The notes: generated by a model not told the origin, from the sequence alone. DNA of 32,987 nt from Cellulosilyticum sp. (GCA_015058045.1 SVDC01000030.1:1-32987), one strand, 5' to 3'; positions 24,996 to 32,821 are shown, counted from the first letter of the stretch. Numbers and translations: made by a program.

Positions 24996-25466
24996 ATGTC
25001 AAATATAATTTTAGAAGAAGGTATGTTAGCTCCAGATTTTAATCTTATGGGCTCTGACCAAAAAATGCATACTTTAAGTGATTACCGTGGTAAAAAAGTT
25101 ATTTTATATTTCTATCCAAAAGATAATACACCAGGTTGTTCAAAAGAAGCAGAAGCATTCCGTGATGCTTTTGAAGAAATCTCAGTTCAAAATGCAGTTA
25201 TTTTAGGAATTAGCCGTGATACACTAACTGCTCACGATAAATTCATCACTAAATATAACTTACCTTTTGTACTTCTTTCAGACCGTGAAGAAGTTGTTTG
25301 CAATCTTTATGATGTTCTTAAAGAAAAGAAAATGTGTGGTCGTGTTGGGATTGGTATTGAACGCAGTACTTTCCTTATTAACGAAGAAGGTATGATCACT
25401 AAAATCTACCGTAAAGTTAAAGTGGCTGGTCATGTAGATGAGGTTAAATGTCAACTTAATGCATAA
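24996..25466 (+). CDS. bcp: Thioredoxin-fold peroxiredoxin, Bcp/PrxQ type
   Basis: This 156-residue cytoplasmic peroxidase would reduce hydrogen peroxide or organic hydroperoxides through a peroxidatic cysteine. The thioredoxin fold has FYPKDNTPGCSKEAEAF, with C48 as the peroxidatic residue. R119-like IGIERSTFLI near the end is typical of the Bcp subfamily. The resolving cysteine found five residues later in E. coli Bcp (TPGCTxxxC) is a glutamate here. Cysteines at 102 and 114 could serve instead, or the enzyme is one-Cys. AAAGGAG lies 9 nt before ATG. It is a single gene ending at a bidirectional terminator. Together with the SOD gene it suggests oxygen defence in an anaerobe. Confidence 0.92.
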   Translation: MSNIILEEGMLAPDFNLMGSDQKMHTLSDYRGKKVILYFYPKDNTPGCSKEAEAFRDAFEEISVQNAVILGISRDTLTAHDKFITKYNLPFVLLSDREEVVCNLYDVLKEKKMCGRVGIGIERSTFLINEEGMITKIYRKVKVAGHVDEVKCQLNA

Positions 25467-25477
25467 AGCATATACCT

Positions 25478-25521
25478 AAAAGAGCAATCGTTTCTTTATA
25501 TATTGAAACGATTGCTCTTTT
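25478..25521. terminator. Bidirectional intrinsic terminator
   Basis: A perfect 17-bp stem (AAAAGAGCAATCGTTTC with GAAACGATTGCTCTTTT) and a 10-nt loop, between bcp and the GNAT remnant that converges on it. T-runs occur on both sides. Confidence 0.92.
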
Positions 25522-25766
25522 TATTTTCTAAGTAAATTATAACAGGTTAAATTGAGGTCTTTCGAAAATTTTTCCTCCATAATCTCAAAGCCAAAGTGTT
25601 GATATTTTGCTAGGTTATCAGGATTATATGTTTGTAAGGCAATCACCTTATTTTCTGCTTCACATTTTTCTATAATAGGCGTGATTAGCTTACGAAAAAT
25701 GCCCGTTCCTCTTAGGTTTTCCTTTACCACTACCACTTGAATAACAAAAAACGCCTGATTGGAATT
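25521..25766 (-). pseudogene. 5'-truncated GNAT acetyltransferase remnant
   Basis: The frame holds only the C-terminal half of a GCN5-related N-acetyltransferase. It reads FFVIQVVVVKENLRGTGIF, which is beta-4 plus the acetyl-CoA loop (R-G-T-G), then a helix, NPDNLAKYQHFGFEI (motif B) and YNLLRK. The open frame begins right after an in-frame TAA at 25769-25767, 11 nt after the stop of the amidase gene. No ribosome-binding site precedes the first GTG codons, and the N-terminal ~70-80 residues of a GNAT fold are missing. A deletion or insertion fused this gene remnant to the end of the amidase gene. It is unlikely to make an active enzyme. Confidence 0.75.
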
Positions 25767-25779
25767 TTATTCTCTTTTG

Positions 25780-26679
25780 TTAAAGCTGCTCATAATAAGC
25801 TTCTAATGATGCCACTAACGCTTTTATAAGTTCCTCTTGAAATGCCTCTGTATTCATGCGTAAATCTTCTTCTGGATTGCTCATAAAGCCCATTTCTAGT
25901 AGAACAGCTGGTACCTCTGACCAGTTAAAGCCAGATAAATCCTTCCTCGTTGCAATCCCTCTACTTTTATTAGGAATGCCTTCTGCCAAATACTCCTCCA
26001 TATAAACAGCAATGGCATAGCTCTTAGAAATCACTTCATCACTTACATAACTTCCACCTGGTACTAAAATAGAAAAACCATTGGCACTACTATTACTTGA
26101 ACCATCTGCATGAATACGTAGACTTAAATCTGCCTTAGCCTCATTAGCTAGTTGTGCTCTTTCTTTATTACTCATATCTACATCATGGGTCTCACGTACC
26201 ATATAGACCTCTACACCTTTTTCTAATAAAGCCTCTTTGAGTTTAAGTGCTACTTCTAAGTTAAGTTCATATTCATATTTTCCTGAAGCCACACCTTTGG
26301 TTCCAGAACTTACCCTAGCTTTGGTTTGGGTACTCCCTGGTCCTATAGGTTCTTGATGACTATTTCCCTTCTTTTGATGACCTGCATCAATACAAATAAC
26401 CTTTTCAGCTAGTGCACTTTTTTTACTTGCTTCTTCTCCCAACTGAACTTCTGTCATTTTTTCCTGAGTAACTGCTTCTATAGCCGAATTCTGATTTTGA
26501 CTTGCCACATCAACTGAAACTTCCTTTTTCTTCAAGTCTACATTATTTTCTTTCTGATGTGCTTTTTCCTGGGAAATGATTTGTACCTCCTGTATATTTG
26601 CTTTAGATGTTTGTAGGGTACTAGCTAAGGCATAACCACCCACTAATCCTACTACTATAATCCATATCATCTTTTTCAT
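25780..26679 (-). CDS. Exported N-acetylmuramoyl-L-alanine amidase (Amidase_3 family)
   Basis: This 299-residue zinc enzyme would cleave the amide bond between muramic acid and the stem peptide of peptidoglycan outside the membrane. A signal anchor (residues 4-20) is followed by a charged linker (25-90). The catalytic domain spans 93-298. The zinc ligands are H101 (IDAGH), E138 (YEYELNL) and H190 (LRIHADG), with catalytic E262 in VLLEMGFMSNPEED. These are the classic AmiC/CwlV residues, all intact. It starts 8 nt after the stop of the zinc-ribbon/YARHG gene, without a strong ribosome-binding site of its own, so it is likely translated by coupling. No wall-binding repeat is present. Roles in growth, cell separation or sporulation are possible. 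Confidence 0.92.
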   Translation of the reverse strand: MKKMIWIIVVGLVGGYALASTLQTSKANIQEVQIISQEKAHQKENNVDLKKKEVSVDVASQNQNSAIEAVTQEKMTEVQLGEEASKKSALAEKVICIDAGHQKKGNSHQEPIGPGSTQTKARVSSGTKGVASGKYEYELNLEVALKLKEALLEKGVEVYMVRETHDVDMSNKERAQLANEAKADLSLRIHADGSSNSSANGFSILVPGGSYVSDEVISKSYAIAVYMEEYLAEGIPNKSRGIATRKDLSGFNWSEVPAVLLEMGFMSNPEEDLRMNTEAFQEELIKALVASLEAYYEQL

Positions 26680-26687
26680 TGTAGTCT

Positions 26688-27746
26688 CTACCCCAATTGA
26701 TCTTCATAGTTTTTAATAAAATTGGCATTATAGATTTCAATCTCACTTAACAATGCCTCTGTAAATTCATCAGCTGGTACTTCAGGAATATACCACCACT
26801 GCGCATTAAAATAAGCTTGAAGATCATCATTTTTAAACATACGACCATGCCTTGCATAAATTTCATTACGGGCAATCGTTAGCTCTTCCTTAGATAAATA
26901 CATTAAATCTGCTTCTGTTAAATAGTAGCTATCACTATAGGGAATGACATAATACCCATCGTTGTAAGCATTTCCCCCATCATCATAATTGTTGTAGTAG
27001 TAGCTTTCACTTGGCTCATTGACCATATAGTCTGCAGGCTCACCATCAGGTCCCATAGACGTTAACTCAATATAAGCCGCCTCTATATAGGGTACAGTTA
27101 AAAACTGACCTAGAACAGTCTCATAGCTTATGGTATCATTACTGATTCCCCATACAGTAATCATATCCTCTTCTAATATACGGCTTTCATTAGATGATTT
27201 TCGGGTATAACTTACGTAAACAGCATCCTGCCATCCATACTCTGCTTCTGTTATATTCACCCGAAGCTGAACTTCATCTCCTTGCTCCATTACCTGAAGC
27301 ACTTGACCATATAAATAAATGGGATTTCCTACATAATCTTTAGGATTTCTAGCAATCTCTTCATAGCTATAATAACTACAAGAAGCCTTAAATTCTGCCT
27401 CACTTTGAGGCATCCCTTGTATCACTTTAGGTGACTGCGTTTCTACAGACTCAATAGCCTCCTCATCCTGAGTGTTTTCTATTTCCATCTCTTCACCTAA
27501 GGTAACTGTTTCTACCTTATGATTGACTAGGAAAAAGAGACCCCCTCCTATTCCTCCAGCTACGAGCAATACAATGAGCCCTATCACAATCCATATACCT
27601 GTTGGCATTTTCTTTTTGGAAATATCAATGCTTTTTCTTTGTCCATAGGTTGACTGAGCAATTCCCTCTTTCTTAATAGGCTGCCCACACTTTTTACAAA
27701 ACAAATCCCCTTCTTCAATAGCATTCCCACACTTACTACAATACAT
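26688..27746 (-). CDS. Zinc-ribbon membrane protein with C-terminal YARHG domain
   Basis: This 352-residue protein has three recognisable parts. A cytoplasmic zinc ribbon opens it (C3-C6 and C17-C20 in MYCSKCGNAIEEGDLFCKKC). One membrane helix lies at about 52-75. A large outside region ends in a YARHG domain (TIARNEIYARHGRMF, near residue 290). The middle (about 115-230) contains NPKDYVGNPIYLYGQVLQV and a strand-rich stretch that looks OB-fold-like. YARHG domains are extracellular and linked to the cell surface in Firmicutes, but their biochemistry is not known to me. GGAGGGGAG precedes ATG. It is the first gene of an operon with the amidase, so a cell-wall role is reasonable. Confidence 0.82.
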   Translation of the reverse strand: MYCSKCGNAIEEGDLFCKKCGQPIKKEGIAQSTYGQRKSIDISKKKMPTGIWIVIGLIVLLVAGGIGGGLFFLVNHKVETVTLGEEMEIENTQDEEAIESVETQSPKVIQGMPQSEAEFKASCSYYSYEEIARNPKDYVGNPIYLYGQVLQVMEQGDEVQLRVNITEAEYGWQDAVYVSYTRKSSNESRILEEDMITVWGISNDTISYETVLGQFLTVPYIEAAYIELTSMGPDGEPADYMVNEPSESYYYNNYDDGGNAYNDGYYVIPYSDSYYLTEADLMYLSKEELTIARNEIYARHGRMFKNDDLQAYFNAQWWYIPEVPADEFTEALLSEIEIYNANFIKNYEDQLG

Positions 27747-27892
27747 AATCTCCCCTCCATAACGCCTATATATTGATGCAAGTTACACTTTAGAAGTCAT
27801 TATGAATCTAAATATATATATTCAGAATTATACAATAATTTATTAGTTATGAATAGGATGATTATGTTATTTTTGTTATTCTTTTCAGTCTC

Positions 27893-28381
27893 TTACGCTT
27901 TTTTTAATGCTTTAATGTAACGTACATCACATGCAAAGTGTTCTGTTTTTATTAAGGGTTCACAGATTCTTTGAAACCCATTTTTTTCATAAAACTTCTG
28001 GGCTGCTACCATATTTTCTAATGTTTCTAAATAACATCTTGTGTAATACCCACTAGCATGCTCTAATGCCTGATTCATTAATTTTTGTGCAATCCCCATA
28101 CCTCTTACTTCTGGTAAGCAGTACATCTTTTGTAATTCACAAACATCTTCTATGCCCTCTAAACTTCCAATCCCTACACCACCTACTAAGCGGCCACTTT
28201 CATCCTCTACGACCCAATATTTTTCTCTCTCCGTATTATAAATCTTTGAAAACTGTCCTAAATTTGGGTCAGCCCAAGCTGTTCCTTCATGATTGGCCCC
28301 AAATTCAATTAAGCAAGTTCTTATTATCTTTTCTACTGCCTTATTATCTTTTTCTTCAATTTCTCTCATTTTATAGTGCAT
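27893..28381 (-). CDS. GNAT-family N-acetyltransferase
   Basis: This intact 162-residue protein would transfer an acetyl group from acetyl-CoA to an unknown amine. It has a full GNAT fold: an N-terminal strand-helix (YKMREIEEKDNKAVEKII), central strands VVEDESGRLVGGVGIG, then the acetyl-CoA loop LPEVRGMGIAQKLM near 88 (R/Q-x-x-G-x-G/A) and ENMVAAQKFYEKNGF at motif B. GAGGT lies upstream of the ATG with acceptable spacing. The gene stands alone; the substrate cannot be predicted. Unlike three other GNAT sequences in this part of the window it is not broken. Confidence 0.85.
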   Translation of the reverse strand: MHYKMREIEEKDNKAVEKIIRTCLIEFGANHEGTAWADPNLGQFSKIYNTEREKYWVVEDESGRLVGGVGIGSLEGIEDVCELQKMYCLPEVRGMGIAQKLMNQALEHASGYYTRCYLETLENMVAAQKFYEKNGFQRICEPLIKTEHFACDVRYIKALKKA

Positions 28382-28573
28382 CTCTTTTACCTCATTGATC
28401 CTTTTTATCTATTAAACGCTCTCTTACATTTACAGATTTTCATCCATTTGCGTGGGCTGATTTTATTTTATCATAGTTTAAATCTATACTTAACAGATGA
28501 ATCCTATAAATAAACCAACTGTTGGCTCACAAAAGCGTATGTGTTTTAAGTTGGAATGTCTCAATATAAAAAT

Positions 28574-28609
28574 AAAACAGTATAGATGTGCTTACATCCA
28601 TACTGTTTT
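28574..28609 (-). terminator. Intrinsic terminator of the HIT gene
   Basis: A 16-bp stem with one mismatch (arms 28574-28589 and 28594-28609), GCTT-type loop and a T-rich tail on the minus strand, 50 nt past the stop. Confidence 0.82.
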
Positions 28610-28658
28610 TACTTTAATCTATGTTACTTTAAACTGCTTCTTCCTGTAAACACTCTAC

Positions 28659-29117
28659 TTAAAGCACTTTTTCTAACTCTAATTCTAATTTTTCCTTCAT
28701 GCTATAAAGTTCTTTGTCATTTGGACAATTTGATTTGTCATACATCTTCTCTCTAGGGTACCACCATACGGGTCCCTTCCCAACATTACCGTATTCACCT
28801 AAGTCTCCCTCTTTTCTTGGAAACAGATGCCAATGTAAATGTGTATCACCATTCCCCAATAACTCATAATTCATTTTATCCGCATTAAAAGCTTTTTGAA
28901 CTGCTTCTGCAACAAGTGACATTTCCTTTAAAAACAACATTTTATATGTTTCATCTAGTTCATGAAGCTCTATTTTATGTTCCTTACATAAAAAAAGCGT
29001 ATATCCTTTAAAATGTTGATGATCCCCTATTACAATATAACCTGTTTTGGTCTCCCTAACAAAATATGGATTTTTTCCTTGCCGTATCATTTCGATTCTA
29101 TCACATACCAAGCACAT
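28659..29117 (-). CDS. HIT-family nucleotide hydrolase/transferase
   Basis: This 152-residue protein belongs to the histidine-triad superfamily, which acts on nucleoside-phosphate bonds. The triad is in THLHWHLFPR (near residue 113), the H-x-H-x-H-x-x signature. An N-terminal CLVC pair may bind zinc. GDHQHFKGYTLFLCKEH matches the usual HIT start. The C-terminus (WWYPREKMYD) is longer than in small HINT proteins. The ribosome-binding site GGGGGAAAG lies before ATG 29117. The substrate is unknown; Ap4A-type dinucleotides or adenosine phosphoramidates are typical of relatives. Confidence 0.88.
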   Translation of the reverse strand: MCLVCDRIEMIRQGKNPYFVRETKTGYIVIGDHQHFKGYTLFLCKEHKIELHELDETYKMLFLKEMSLVAEAVQKAFNADKMNYELLGNGDTHLHWHLFPRKEGDLGEYGNVGKGPVWWYPREKMYDKSNCPNDKELYSMKEKLELELEKVL

Positions 29118-29236
29118 ATTCTTTCCCCCTATAAATTCTATTTTATGGCTCTTATTTCAAGTCAGACTAAGCATTGTATCCCATACTCCTATACATATAC
29201 CGTAGCACCTATTCTCTGCCTTATCATGCTTGCTTA

Positions 29237-29683
29237 TCATTTTTGTAGCTCTGCTAAAGCATGTTGAATATCTTTATAAACTAATGATTGCATACTATCT
29301 GTATAAATAGATATATCTGCTTTTTGCAATGCTGATATAATGTCATTCTTTAATTCCAACTTATGCTTTGCAATCATTGGCAGTAACTTGATACATTGTC
29401 TTGCCGTAATTGGCTTGCTATCTGTTATATGTTTCAAATATTTATCAATGATTTCATCAATCTTATAATCCTTATCCCACTTGGCATTATATGCAATCAA
29501 TACAAGACTTCTTGTGCGAATATAAGAATGATCACTGTCCAACATATCTCCTAATAGATCCATGTAGAAATACACTTTATCCGTTCTATCACTTTCTTCT
29601 TGTAGTTTCTGTAATGCCTGATATGCAACATTATTATTTTTATCAAATAGTAATTCAAATGTTTCCGCAATATCCATTTGCAT
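29237..29683 (-). CDS. HEAT-repeat-like protein
   Basis: This ~148-residue, helix-rich protein lacks enzyme motifs. Residues read as paired helices (AETFELLFDKNNNVAYQALQKL, YMDLLGDMLDSDHSYIRTRSLVLIAYNA, then NDIISALQKA) that look like HEAT/armadillo repeats; I recall close relatives in Clostridia annotated as 'SufBD protein', a name without biochemical basis that I know of. The start at 29683 (MQMDIAETF) is set by GGAGGT 7 nt upstream. A further in-frame ATG seven codons earlier lies before that site. It may work as a protein-binding scaffold. Confidence 0.7.
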   Translation of the reverse strand: MQMDIAETFELLFDKNNNVAYQALQKLQEESDRTDKVYFYMDLLGDMLDSDHSYIRTRSLVLIAYNAKWDKDYKIDEIIDKYLKHITDSKPITARQCIKLLPMIAKHKLELKNDIISALQKADISIYTDSMQSLVYKDIQHALAELQK

Positions 29684-29736
29684 CATATCCACCTCCACAA
29701 ACAATATTTCTATTTGCTCTCATAAATTGATATTTA

Positions 29737-30024
29737 TTAATCCTCATATTTTCCTGAAAGTACATTTCCCTTAAACTTCTTGTATGATTTTTTATGTTGT
29801 GAAGCTTCCTTTAGAAATGCGTCATTTGTATACTTCTTATAGTAGTACTCCTTCATAAGTTCTAAATCCTTCCTATATTTATCTACTTCCATAGCACAAA
29901 CTCTTGTCCAAAGAAGTCGATCAATAGAAACAATCAAAACGTCCCCTTCATCAATAGCATCTTTCTTAAAGAAATCATAATCGAGAAGTGCAATACTTCT
30001 CCAAAGTACAGTCATATTATTCAT
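29737..30024 (-). CDS. Small protein of unknown function
   Basis: This 95-residue protein is not recognised. The first 45 residues are hydrophobic-acidic (ALLDYDFFKKDAIDEGD, then VLIVSIDRLLWTRVCAMEV). The second half is a Lys/Tyr-rich helix (YRKDLELMKEYYYKKYTNDAF, KKSYKKFKGNVLSG). Its ATG (30024) directly follows the TAA of a GNAT tail (30027-30025), with AAAGG 8 nt upstream, so it was probably once translated in coupling with that gene. It may be a domain-sized relic or a real small gene. Confidence 0.45.
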   Translation of the reverse strand: MNNMTVLWRSIALLDYDFFKKDAIDEGDVLIVSIDRLLWTRVCAMEVDKYRKDLELMKEYYYKKYTNDAFLKEASQHKKSYKKFKGNVLSGKYED

Positions 30025-30138
30025 TTAAATTACCTTTTTCATTCTTACATAATATTTATTTTCATCTTCATGATGGATATAGCCACCATTATTTAACATG
30101 ACATATAATGATGTCAAATTATCTTTATTTACTAGAAT
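30025..30138 (-). pseudogene. C-terminal tail of a lost GNAT acetyltransferase
   Basis: An open stretch of about 37 codons without a start or ribosome-binding site. It reads VNKDNLTSLYVMLNNGGYIHH then KYYVRMKK, which has the shape of a GNAT C-terminus (N-x-x-S-x-x-V-M-x-x-N-G-G, then a final Y-x-V strand). It begins right at the stop of the frameshifted GNAT gene upstream and ends where the 95-residue gene starts. It looks like debris from a third acetyltransferase. Confidence 0.5.
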
Positions 30139-30578
30139 TTAGCATTCTCTTTTCAAATAAACCATATCAACCAATTGTATACCATCCTCAAACATTGGAT
30201 GGTCATAGTTATCTACAAAAAAGTTTTTTATTCTATGAGATTCTGTAAAGCCGCAGTTATGATAAAAAGAAAGTGCTGATGGGCAATCTCCTGTTCCTAC
30301 AAATAAAACATTGCAATCAGAAAGATGTTTAACAAGAAATTCTATAAAATACTTTCCATACCCTTTTCGCTGATAATCAGGTAATACAGCAATGTTTTTA
30401 AGTTCATAAACTCCATCAGATTCTTTTGTGATAACACACTCCGCTTTTACACCATAATCATCCAAAACAAGCATTTCACCATGCTCAAGATATTTATCAA
30501 TCATATCCTCTTGTTCATCTGCCAACAATAGTAAATCTAGGTATTATTTTTTTCAGTCGTTACCTTTTTAATATTCAT
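30139..30578 (-). pseudogene. Frameshifted GNAT acetyltransferase
   Basis: The start with a good ribosome-binding site is ATG at 30578 (AGAGGTG upstream), but it reads only MNIKKVTTEKNNT before TAG. One frame over, the sequence continues as L-D-L-L-L-L-A-D-E-Q-E-D-M-I and a full GNAT core: ELKNIAVLPDYQRKGYGKYFI, GDCPSALSFYHNCGF and NYDHPMFEDG. A single missing base near 30541 would join the two parts. The alternative is translation from the internal TTG at 30528, which lacks a ribosome-binding site. So this is either a pseudogene or one sequencing error. If repaired it would be about 145 residues. Confidence 0.75.
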
Positions 30579-31020
30579 GGTTCACCTCTTCAAATTTTAA
30601 TTTACCAATTCATCTCACTACTATCATCAATCTGCAAGTACACATTTTGCTGTATTCAATTATTTTGCCGTATCTGCTATATACCTTTTTTATTATGTAT
30701 CTTTTTCTTATATGCCAATTTTATAATATTCTAATTTTTCCTTCAACTTATTCTTACAATAAATATACCCCCAACATTTCTGCTGAGGGCTTTACTAAAT
30801 TGTATTTTGATTACCTATTATATCTACCACTAAACTGACAGTATACCTCCATGATTGCCATCTATTAGTACAAGTGGTAGCGTCCAATAAGGGAATAATT
30901 TTATAGTATTTAATTATCCTAACTCAAATGGATTTTTAGCTGTCGTTACTTCCTGAATCACTACAATAGGATCTGATTTTTATTTTCACCTCTTAATTTT
31001 TATTATCTTTAAACTTACAT
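30579..31020. other. 440-bp gene-poor region
   Basis: No convincing gene. On the minus strand a short frame at 30914-30979 reads SDPIVVIQEVTTAKNPFELG and stops, with no start codon; it may be another gene tail. The rest is A+T-rich without clear repeats. Confidence 0.5.
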
Positions 31021-31392
31021 TTATTTTTCATCATCTAATAATTGAAGCCTTAATACCTCTGATATGCCAGCAGGATCTGTTTCCGTTATATCACCTGTAA
31101 AAGTAATCGATATATTGTCTCCAACCTCTAAATCAGAGCATTCAATAGCCGTATATCTCCAAACAAGCTCTGTTTCTTCACTCACTCCAAATGAAAAATT
31201 TCCTCTGAAATTGATATCATTGACCTCCATACCTTTAACGGTAAATGTTGTATCTGACTGATCTGTAATAGTGGCATAAAATGTTTGCGCATCATATGTA
31301 TTATCATCCGCCACCTTGTATACTAAAAAGTAAAACAAAGTAGCAACCCCTATTGTCGCTAGTATATAAATGATCACGTTATGTATTTTCAT
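31021..31392 (-). CDS. Membrane-anchored small extracytoplasmic protein
   Basis: This 123-residue protein has one N-terminal membrane segment (residues ~6-25, VIIYILATIGVATLFYFLVY) and an outside domain of ~95 residues. That part is strand-rich (FYATITDQSDTTFTVKGMEV, then LEVGDNISITFTGDI) and looks like a small beta-barrel of the OB-like type found in DUF3221-like lipoproteins, though I cannot assign the family. AGGAGGG lies 5 nt before ATG. It is next to acetyltransferase debris and an adenylyltransferase, and stands alone with no visible partner. Confidence 0.65.
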   Translation of the reverse strand: MKIHNVIIYILATIGVATLFYFLVYKVADDNTYDAQTFYATITDQSDTTFTVKGMEVNDINFRGNFSFGVSEETELVWRYTAIECSDLEVGDNISITFTGDITETDPAGISEVLRLQLLDDEK

Positions 31393-31595
31393 AATCCCTC
31401 CTGAATTCTGATTGTTATCTCACCTAATATAATCATATCATCTACTCTTTTTCATTATTCACTAGACTACAGGTGGAATGTATAAATTTCAGAAAACCCA
31501 TATCGATAAATTTAAAATATCTACATATCACAGATACCAAAAAGCAACCTATTATTAAACTAATCGGTATCATCATCGTTTAAAATGACTTTTCA

Positions 31596-32501
31596 TTAAA
31601 TATTCCTATCCTTTCTATCTAAATCCTTAAATCCCCTATAAATACGATCATCTTCTTGGCGTTTTTCTATGAAGTCTCTGACCTCATTGGTTTCTTTCTC
31701 ATCAAAAGGATACCCTAGAGCCTCTCCAACATACTTGGCATTATCTGCAAAATAATCATATATCTCATATAGCTTATCCCAAATCTCTTTATAGGTGCCA
31801 TTAGGAAAAATACCTTGAAAACGCACCATCTCTTCAGAGGATAAAAAGCGTTTGAGATACTTACTATGTTGGCCTGTGGTGACATCCCAATGATGGTCTA
31901 CACCAATTTTCCAGTTCAGCATTTTAAGAAACATTTCCATCATCAAAACATCATAAACATACTTCGCATAATAAATTTCTTTTCTACATAAGCCTTTTGA
32001 AATATAAAGACTTAACCATCTAAATTCATTACAAGTATTCCCATATTCCATCTTAGAAGGTGGATGGATATAAAATGCCTCTTCATGATTTATAGGCACA
32101 AGCTCTTTCAACTGGTCTTTATTTAATAAGACAATCCTCGGTTCCTGATAATTGAACCCATGCTTTATATTTCTTATATCAATCAACGTTAAATCGATTC
32201 TAGTACCATCTTTAAATTGAATCAAATATGTAAAATTTTCATAGCCCTTGTAGTTATAGGGGTGTGAATACCAATCACAAGGACACTGCACTATCAGAAT
32301 TTCACCAAAATACTCAATCCACTTCTTATCACTGGTGAATTCACTTATATCCGTCACTACATAACATATATCAAAATCACTGTACTTGTCATGTGTGGCA
32401 TTTTGATTTGCTCTTGACCCCTCCATGGTTAAGGCTCTAATCCGTTCATCATTGACGGCCTTATCCATAATAAGCTTCATCATTTCCTCACTACTTCTCA
32501 T
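31596..32501 (-). CDS. Aminoglycoside 6-adenylyltransferase-like protein (ANT(6)/AadE type)
   Basis: This 301-residue protein has the length and layout of ANT(6) enzymes, which attach AMP to the 6-hydroxyl of streptomycin. The start MRSSEEMMKLIMDKAVNDERIRALTM is typical. The nucleotidyltransferase motif GSRANQNATHDKYSDFDICYV (near residue 28) has the G-S and paired D-x-D that bind metal and ATP. DGTRIDLTLI gives the third acidic residue. The C-terminal helical domain includes CNEFRWLSLYISKGLCRKEIYYA, as in AadE. GGAGGA lies 3-6 nt before ATG. It is divergent from the Ia reference from memory, so the substrate is uncertain. A possible 18-codon leader frame ends over its ribosome-binding site. 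Confidence 0.85.
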   Translation of the reverse strand: MRSSEEMMKLIMDKAVNDERIRALTMEGSRANQNATHDKYSDFDICYVVTDISEFTSDKKWIEYFGEILIVQCPCDWYSHPYNYKGYENFTYLIQFKDGTRIDLTLIDIRNIKHGFNYQEPRIVLLNKDQLKELVPINHEEAFYIHPPSKMEYGNTCNEFRWLSLYISKGLCRKEIYYAKYVYDVLMMEMFLKMLNWKIGVDHHWDVTTGQHSKYLKRFLSSEEMVRFQGIFPNGTYKEIWDKLYEIYDYFADNAKYVGEALGYPFDEKETNEVRDFIEKRQEDDRIYRGFKDLDRKDRNI

Positions 32502-32510
32502 CTGCTCCTC

Positions 32511-32567
32511 CTACACAATTTTCACGATGGGCATATCTAAATCTTCTATTAAAATACCGTTAGGCAT
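32511..32567 (-). CDS. Possible 18-residue leader peptide before the adenylyltransferase gene
   Basis: ATG at 32567 begins MPNGILIEDLDMPIVKIV and stops in TAG at 32511, which overlaps the AGGAGGAG of the next gene. An AGAGGGG motif lies about 10 nt upstream. The frame upstream is also open for about 20 codons, so it could instead be the tail of a lost gene. Weak evidence, included because leader peptides are common before inducible resistance genes. Confidence 0.3.
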   Translation of the reverse strand: MPNGILIEDLDMPIVKIV

Positions 32568-32620
32568 CCTAAAATTACCCCTCTTTATTTTTTCTGATTT
32601 TTCTTTATTATACCGAAATA

Positions 32621-32645
32621 GGACTAGGTATTATACCCAGTCCTA
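32621..32645 (-). terminator. Possible terminator hairpin after the small Lys-rich gene
   Basis: AGGACTAGGTAT and ATACCCAGTCCT form a 12-bp stem with one mismatch. The T-run that should follow is poor, so the call is tentative. Confidence 0.4.
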
Positions 32646-32707
32646 CGATTTAAAACAACATATTGATAAGCTTCTACTATTTAAACGGTTTGTTAGGCCA
32701 TACTTGT

Positions 32708-32821
32708 TTATTTTTTACCTTTACAACCATAGCCATTTTGAGGTTTATTTTTTTTATCTTCCTTAATCTCAGCTTTTGCTTGATCAGGTCTAAAGCTTGC
32801 AAATCCTTTTTCTTTACTCAC
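32708..32821 (-). CDS. Very small Lys-rich protein
   Basis: GTG at 32821 with GGAGGT 6 nt upstream begins a 37-residue protein: SKEKGFASFRPDQAKAEIK, then EDKKNKPQNGYGCKGKK. It is very basic and polar, with one cysteine in a Gly-rich tail and no membrane segment. A longer frame from ATG 32911 would add 30 hydrophobic residues but covers the ribosome-binding site as GGK, so the short form is preferred. Its function is unknown. Confidence 0.5.
   Translation of the reverse strand: MSKEKGFASFRPDQAKAEIKEDKKNKPQNGYGCKGKK

Noticed and set aside
30647-30838. 63-codon plus-strand frame in the gene-poor region
   Set aside because: Low-complexity Tyr/Leu/Ile composition typical of A+T-rich noncoding DNA, with no ribosome-binding site.
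32425-32766. 113-codon plus-strand frame
   Set aside because: Antisense to the start of the adenylyltransferase gene and its leader; no initiation signals.
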